Source of the DNA: Catalinimonas sp038039535
Lineage (GTDB): Bacteria; Bacteroidota; Bacteroidia; Cytophagales; Cyclobacteriaceae
Direction of reading: 5' to 3'
DNA: 64,000 nt
Assembly: GCF_038039535.1 (NCBI RefSeq)
Contig: NZ_JBBPHP010000023.1
Span: 49,218-113,217, forward strand
The translations under genes were made by a program, and so were the position numbers. The notes below the pieces were generated by a model, which saw only the letters and a program-made list of their open reading frames with translations, was not told the origin of the DNA and did no database searches. Positions 61,017 through 64,000 of this stretch are shown here, one piece after another. Numbering within the stretch: the stretch's first letter is position 1; each line of letters begins with the position of its first letter.

Positions 61017-62440
61017 AAGCTTTTGGTTTCGTAAAGAGGAATTTCTACAGTCACTGAAGTTCCTTTCCCGGCATGGGAATCTATAAAAGAGCAGCCGTTT
61101 AGTGTTTTTACTCTTGTCTCAATATTTTTTAAGCCAAATCCATTTTCATTCATGGAGTGATTATCTTCAAAACCTACTCCATCATCTTCTACCATCAGCA
61201 TTACACTCTTATGGTGTCCAATGAGTTGTACATGTACCTCAGAAGCTTTACCATGTTTTAGAGCATTGTTAAGTAATTCCTGTGTGATTCTGTAAAGACC
61301 AATACTCTGGGAGCTATCTAAAGTTCTATTCATTTGGTAAGCATGAAAATGAACTTTTATATCATTAAGGTCACTCAGAGAATGACATAAATACTCTAAG
61401 CCCTTTACCAATCCAGAATTTCTAAGCACGCCTGGCATTAGGTTACGGGCAATGGATTTTACATCCTGGGTGGTATTGAACAGTATGGTTTTCAATTGCT
61501 CAAACAATTCTTTGGCATCAGGAGTGATACGCTCACAATGGCTCTGTAAAGCATCCAGGTTCAATCGCATGGCAGTAAGCGACTGGCCAAGGCCATCATG
61601 TAGTTCTTTGGCAATGCGTTCTCTTTCTGCCTCCTGTCCTTCAATAAGCGCCTTCATAAGGTCTCTTTCTGCTTTTTTCTTTTCAGTAATATCAACCCCG
61701 GAGCTCAATACGGCTACAGCATGACCATGCTCATCCTGAATGAGGGCATTTTGCCATTCAATCAGTTTTTCTTCTTTTGCTTTGGTCAACACTGGGTTCA
61801 CAAAATTTTCTACCTCGTGCAGGTTACCATGAATTAATTTGTCAAAAACACCTTTCACTCTTTCCTTGTCATGCACCGGTAAAAAGTGATCAAACCAGTT
61901 TTTTCCTTTTACCTCATCCTCCCGATAACCCATAATCTGGGTGCCTTTGCGGTTGATCAATACTACTTTTCCTTCTCTATCAATTACCAAAAAAATTGAT
62001 GCTGCAACATCCAGATATTGCTGAGCCACTGCTTTTTCCTTTTTTAGTGCTAACTCAGCATTTTTACGCTCACTGATATTCATGATAAAACCAATGGCAA
62101 ACTTTTCTCCTTCCACCTCCATATGACTCAGGCTTACTTCTACCGGAAAAATATCACCTGATGAATGCCTTCCCTGTAGCTTTCTTCCCACACCCATAGG
62201 TCTGTTTTTAGGGTTTTTGAAAAAGCCTACTCTATGTCTGGCATGTGTACTCTTTAGCTCAGGGCAAATCATTACTTCTAAAGGCTTACCAATCAACTCA
62301 GTATTTGTGTAGCCAAACATATGCAGGCAGGCAGGATTAGCCAGTACGATTTCACCCCACTCATCTACTACAATAATACCTTCGGCAGCAGACTGGAAGA
62401 GTGCCCTAAGAAGTTTTTTATGGGAGGAAAAATTTTCCAT
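61013..62440 (-). CDS. Cytoplasmic PAS-domain histidine kinase (HisKA_3 type)
   Basis: This 475-residue kinase has no membrane segment. PAS domain 1 spans about 10-125 (GIIVVDEWGEIVLANPACLHMFGYT) and PAS 2 about 140-255 (FLVIDREGKVVLINRKG). The HisKA_3 dimerisation helix carries phospho-acceptor His281 in ERIAKELHDGLGQS. The HATPase has the N box (ELLNNALKHGKA) and G boxes (VEDDGVGF, FGLKNIETRV). This is the NarX/DegS/NreB type. There is no cysteine cluster like NreB's near the PAS, so a soluble PAS ligand such as a flavin, heme or small molecule is open. It partners the overlapping response regulator gene. Confidence 0.95.
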   Translation of the reverse strand: MENFSSHKKLLRALFQSAAEGIIVVDEWGEIVLANPACLHMFGYTNTELIGKPLEVMICPELKSTHARHRVGFFKNPKNRPMGVGRKLQGRHSSGDIFPVEVSLSHMEVEGEKFAIGFIMNISERKNAELALKKEKAVAQQYLDVAASIFLVIDREGKVVLINRKGTQIMGYREDEVKGKNWFDHFLPVHDKERVKGVFDKLIHGNLHEVENFVNPVLTKAKEEKLIEWQNALIQDEHGHAVAVLSSGVDITEKKKAERDLMKALIEGQEAERERIAKELHDGLGQSLTAMRLNLDALQSHCERITPDAKELFEQLKTILFNTTQDVKSIARNLMPGVLRNSGLVKGLEYLCHSLSDLNDIKVHFHAYQMNRTLDSSQSIGLYRITQELLNNALKHGKASEVHVQLIGHHKSVMLMVEDDGVGFEDNHSMNENGFGLKNIETRVKTLNGCSFIDSHAGKGTSVTVEIPLYETKSL

Positions 62441-62449
62441 AAGCTTGAG

Positions 62450-62462
62450 CTGTCTAGGACAG
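62450..62462. promoter_or_regulatory. CTGTC-TAG-GACAG palindrome before the histidine kinase gene
   Basis: The 5+5 bp palindrome lies 10-22 bp upstream of the kinase start, between it and the cNMP-domain gene stop. It may be a site for the two-component system itself, or a small leader hairpin. The evidence is only symmetry. Confidence 0.25.
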
Positions 62463-62481
62463 TAAGTTAAAAAAATTAAGC

Positions 62482-62913
62482 TCAGCTTACTATCATACTT
62501 TCATAATGAAGTATTTTTTTACTTAAACTTTGGGCAAGTGCAAAGTGATATTTGGGATAATCATTCAGAAATTGCTGCAACTCATCTTTTAGGATCTCTA
62601 GTATATAAACCTTGGACTTAGCAATCGCTGAGGTATTATGATTTGTATGGGATACTACTGATGCAAAACCTAAGATTTCATTTTTTTTTAATGTCTCCAT
62701 CAATCCAAATTGCTGGCTGTCCTTACGCTTGATGAGCAGTACTTCTCCTTTGCATAATAAACATACGGTCTTTGCTTCATCTCCTTCTTTGAAAATGATT
62801 TCATTTTTTGAGAAAACCCTCAGGTGAACATATTGAGCAAATTTTTTATAAAAACTCAGGGAGTGCTGCCCTGAAAGAAAAGCCCTCATCAGCTCATTGA
62901 TGTATCTTTGCAT
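62482..62913 (-). CDS. Lone cyclic-nucleotide-binding-like domain protein without DNA-binding domain
   Basis: This 143-residue protein consists of a Crp-type beta roll (about 20-135, VFSKNEIIFKEGDEAKTVCLLCKGEVLLI, quoted across a loop) with a short N-terminal helix and a C-terminal helix (ALAQSLSKKILHYESMIVS). It stops where a Crp protein would start its helix-turn-helix, and no frameshifted HTH was seen downstream. The stop lies 41 bp before the PAS kinase gene on the same strand, so the domain may act as a regulatory partner of that kinase. The RxS cAMP-contact motif is not clear. Confidence 0.8.
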   Translation of the reverse strand: MQRYINELMRAFLSGQHSLSFYKKFAQYVHLRVFSKNEIIFKEGDEAKTVCLLCKGEVLLIKRKDSQQFGLMETLKKNEILGFASVVSHTNHNTSAIAKSKVYILEILKDELQQFLNDYPKYHFALAQSLSKKILHYESMIVS

Positions 62914-63010
62914 TCGTATTTCATTTATGGTTACCCAAACTCATGATAGCATCTCATTATTTATACTATCCATATTCTATTCATTGAATGTAAACATGCA
63001 TTTCTTGAGT

Positions 63011-63048
63011 AAAAAAAATAGCATCACTACAAAGTGATGATGCTATTT
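63011..63048 (-). terminator. Rho-independent terminator after the last Usp gene
   Basis: AAATAGCATCA (63016-63026) pairs with TGATGCTATTT (63038-63048), and on the minus strand the stem is followed by a T-tract. It lies 61 bp beyond the stop of the Usp gene at 63109. Confidence 0.9.
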
Positions 63049-63108
63049 GATGTACCTTTCTTAACTACCAACACAATCAAATTATTAGTAAACAAAACAA
63101 TGCTCAGT

Positions 63109-63918
63109 TCAGGCATGAATACTCAGAAGAGGAATCTTTTCCTGAAAGGCTGCCTGCCGGGTAATCCGCTTCTGAAAGATGCTGTCAAAGAATGAATGTG
63201 ACCTTGGTAGCAGAACCAACAAGTCAATGCTATTTCTTTCCACATGCTTTTCAATGCTTTTCTCTACATCCACTGCATGGATATGAAAAAACTGATGAGG
63301 CACATTGCTAAATGCTTGTTCAATCAATGGTTTCAATTTTGTGGAGTCTATGGCAACCGGAGCTTCGCTCACATGAACGATATCAACCTTAGCAGCAAAT
63401 GCCTGGGCAAAGCTTTCTACATAACGAAAAATATCGCTTTTGGTCTCCTTGAGGTCAATGGCTATGGCCAGGTGATGAAATTTCTGGAATGAGATATCTT
63501 CAGGTACTGACAACACCGGACAGTGGGCATGTTCAATTAGTTTGACAGTATTGCTCCCTAGAATATTGGTCAGGAAGCCCCCACCTTTTTTTCCCATAAC
63601 TACTAGGCCAATGTCTTCCCGGTCTATAAGCTTATTGACTTCGGTAAGCAGATCTCCGTAGTTCATGACGAACCTGGCTTCTTTAAGTTCGCTATGTTCC
63701 TCTTTGAGCTTTTCAAACTGCTTGTGCACCTTTTTCTTATAATTTTCTAAGGCATCAATCGGGATATATACTTCCCCGGCAAAATTTGGCGGGATGTAAT
63801 AGACATATTGTATCCACACTTCAGCACCGAGGTGACGAGATAAGGCTAGCCCGTAATGCATTAAAGACATGGAAACCTCACTGAAATCAACAGGTATTAA
63901 TATTTTTTTAGTGTGCAT
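63109..63918 (-). CDS. Two-domain universal stress protein (UspA superfamily)
   Basis: The protein has 269 residues. Domain 1 (about 1-143) starts with KKILIPVDFSEVS after a Met-His-Thr lead and has the loop G-K-K-G followed 8 residues later by G-S-N, one residue shorter than in the other Usp proteins here. HCPVLSVPE closes the domain. Domain 2 is degenerate and ends SIDLLVLLPRSHSFFDSIF. It is a single-gene unit closed by a strong terminator. It shares a short promoter-region sequence with the Crp/Fnr gene, as noted in the findings. Confidence 0.92.
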   Translation of the reverse strand: MHTKKILIPVDFSEVSMSLMHYGLALSRHLGAEVWIQYVYYIPPNFAGEVYIPIDALENYKKKVHKQFEKLKEEHSELKEARFVMNYGDLLTEVNKLIDREDIGLVVMGKKGGGFLTNILGSNTVKLIEHAHCPVLSVPEDISFQKFHHLAIAIDLKETKSDIFRYVESFAQAFAAKVDIVHVSEAPVAIDSTKLKPLIEQAFSNVPHQFFHIHAVDVEKSIEKHVERNSIDLLVLLPRSHSFFDSIFQKRITRQAAFQEKIPLLSIHA

Positions 63919-64000
63919 TTGAATAAGATCATGTTTAAAAATTCTATTTGGTATTTACGCCAGTCGGTTGATGATAATTTGACAGTTTTGCCAAAGTAGC

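Noticed and set aside
1..64000. CRISPR arrays, rRNA, tRNA, insertion sequences, prophage or integron structures
   Set aside because: No regularly spaced repeats, cloverleaf-type sequences, transposase or integrase genes were found on reading; a tRNA or covariance-model search was not possible here.

Overview
The window is a chromosomal segment from a member of the Bacteroidota, most likely a marine-type Cytophagales. The evidence is a SusC/SusD pair with its own ECF sigma/FecR system, many exported lipoproteins, formylglycine-type sulfatases, two-domain Usp proteins, no Shine-Dalgarno-type leaders, and moderately AT-rich spacers. No rRNA, tRNA, CRISPR array or transposon was found. The genus is not determined.

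Region 1 (1-17.8 kb, all minus strand) is a glycan-utilisation locus. An ECF sigma factor, FecR anti-sigma and STN-domain SusC form a cell-surface signalling chain. With them are SusD, two sulfatases, two tandem exported FAD oxidoreductases, a large kelch/PKD/carbohydrate-binding surface protein cut by the window edge, and an exported DUF1593 (nucleoside-hydrolase-like) protein.

Region 2 (18.3-30.6 kb) holds a patatin-like phospholipase with an outer-membrane barrel, a TolC-MFP-RND efflux operon, a fasciclin lipoprotein, a small outer-membrane barrel and a GH18 lipoprotein with a MopE-type tail. The spacer at 20.6-21.1 kb carries three successive hairpins.

Region 3 (30.7-43.2 kb, minus strand) is the most interesting part: a tight operon that reads as a complete D-apiose pathway. 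It encodes a ribose-type ABC importer, a Gfo/Idh/MocA dehydrogenase, a RuBisCO-like protein, an exported DUF1593 protein, a DUF1537-type kinase, a 6-phosphogluconate-dehydrogenase-like oxidoisomerase and a 649-residue putative lactonase. An SDR gene and a strong terminator follow. The composition matches the published apionate/3-oxo-isoapionate route, apart from the embedded exported DUF1593 protein, which has no place in that route. I propose it releases the sugar outside the cytoplasm. Its paralogue in region 1 suggests both loci serve the same or related polymers.

Region 4 (43.6-49.5 kb) is a second TolC-MFP-RND pump. Region 5 (49.5-63.9 kb) is a stress/energy-limitation island: a Crp/Fnr regulator, a lone cyclic-nucleotide domain, a PAS histidine kinase with NarL-type regulator, four two-domain Usp proteins, a small HMA-like protein, a Na/Pi-type transporter, PEP synthase, an SDR, a YciE-like four-helix protein, an AI-2E-family transporter and a 28-residue membrane peptide. 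A palindrome of form ATGAC-N4-GTCAT lies in two divergent spacers here, and a one-mismatch copy lies upstream of the outer-membrane barrel gene at 29.2 kb. This suggests a small regulon, possibly under the local Crp/Fnr protein.
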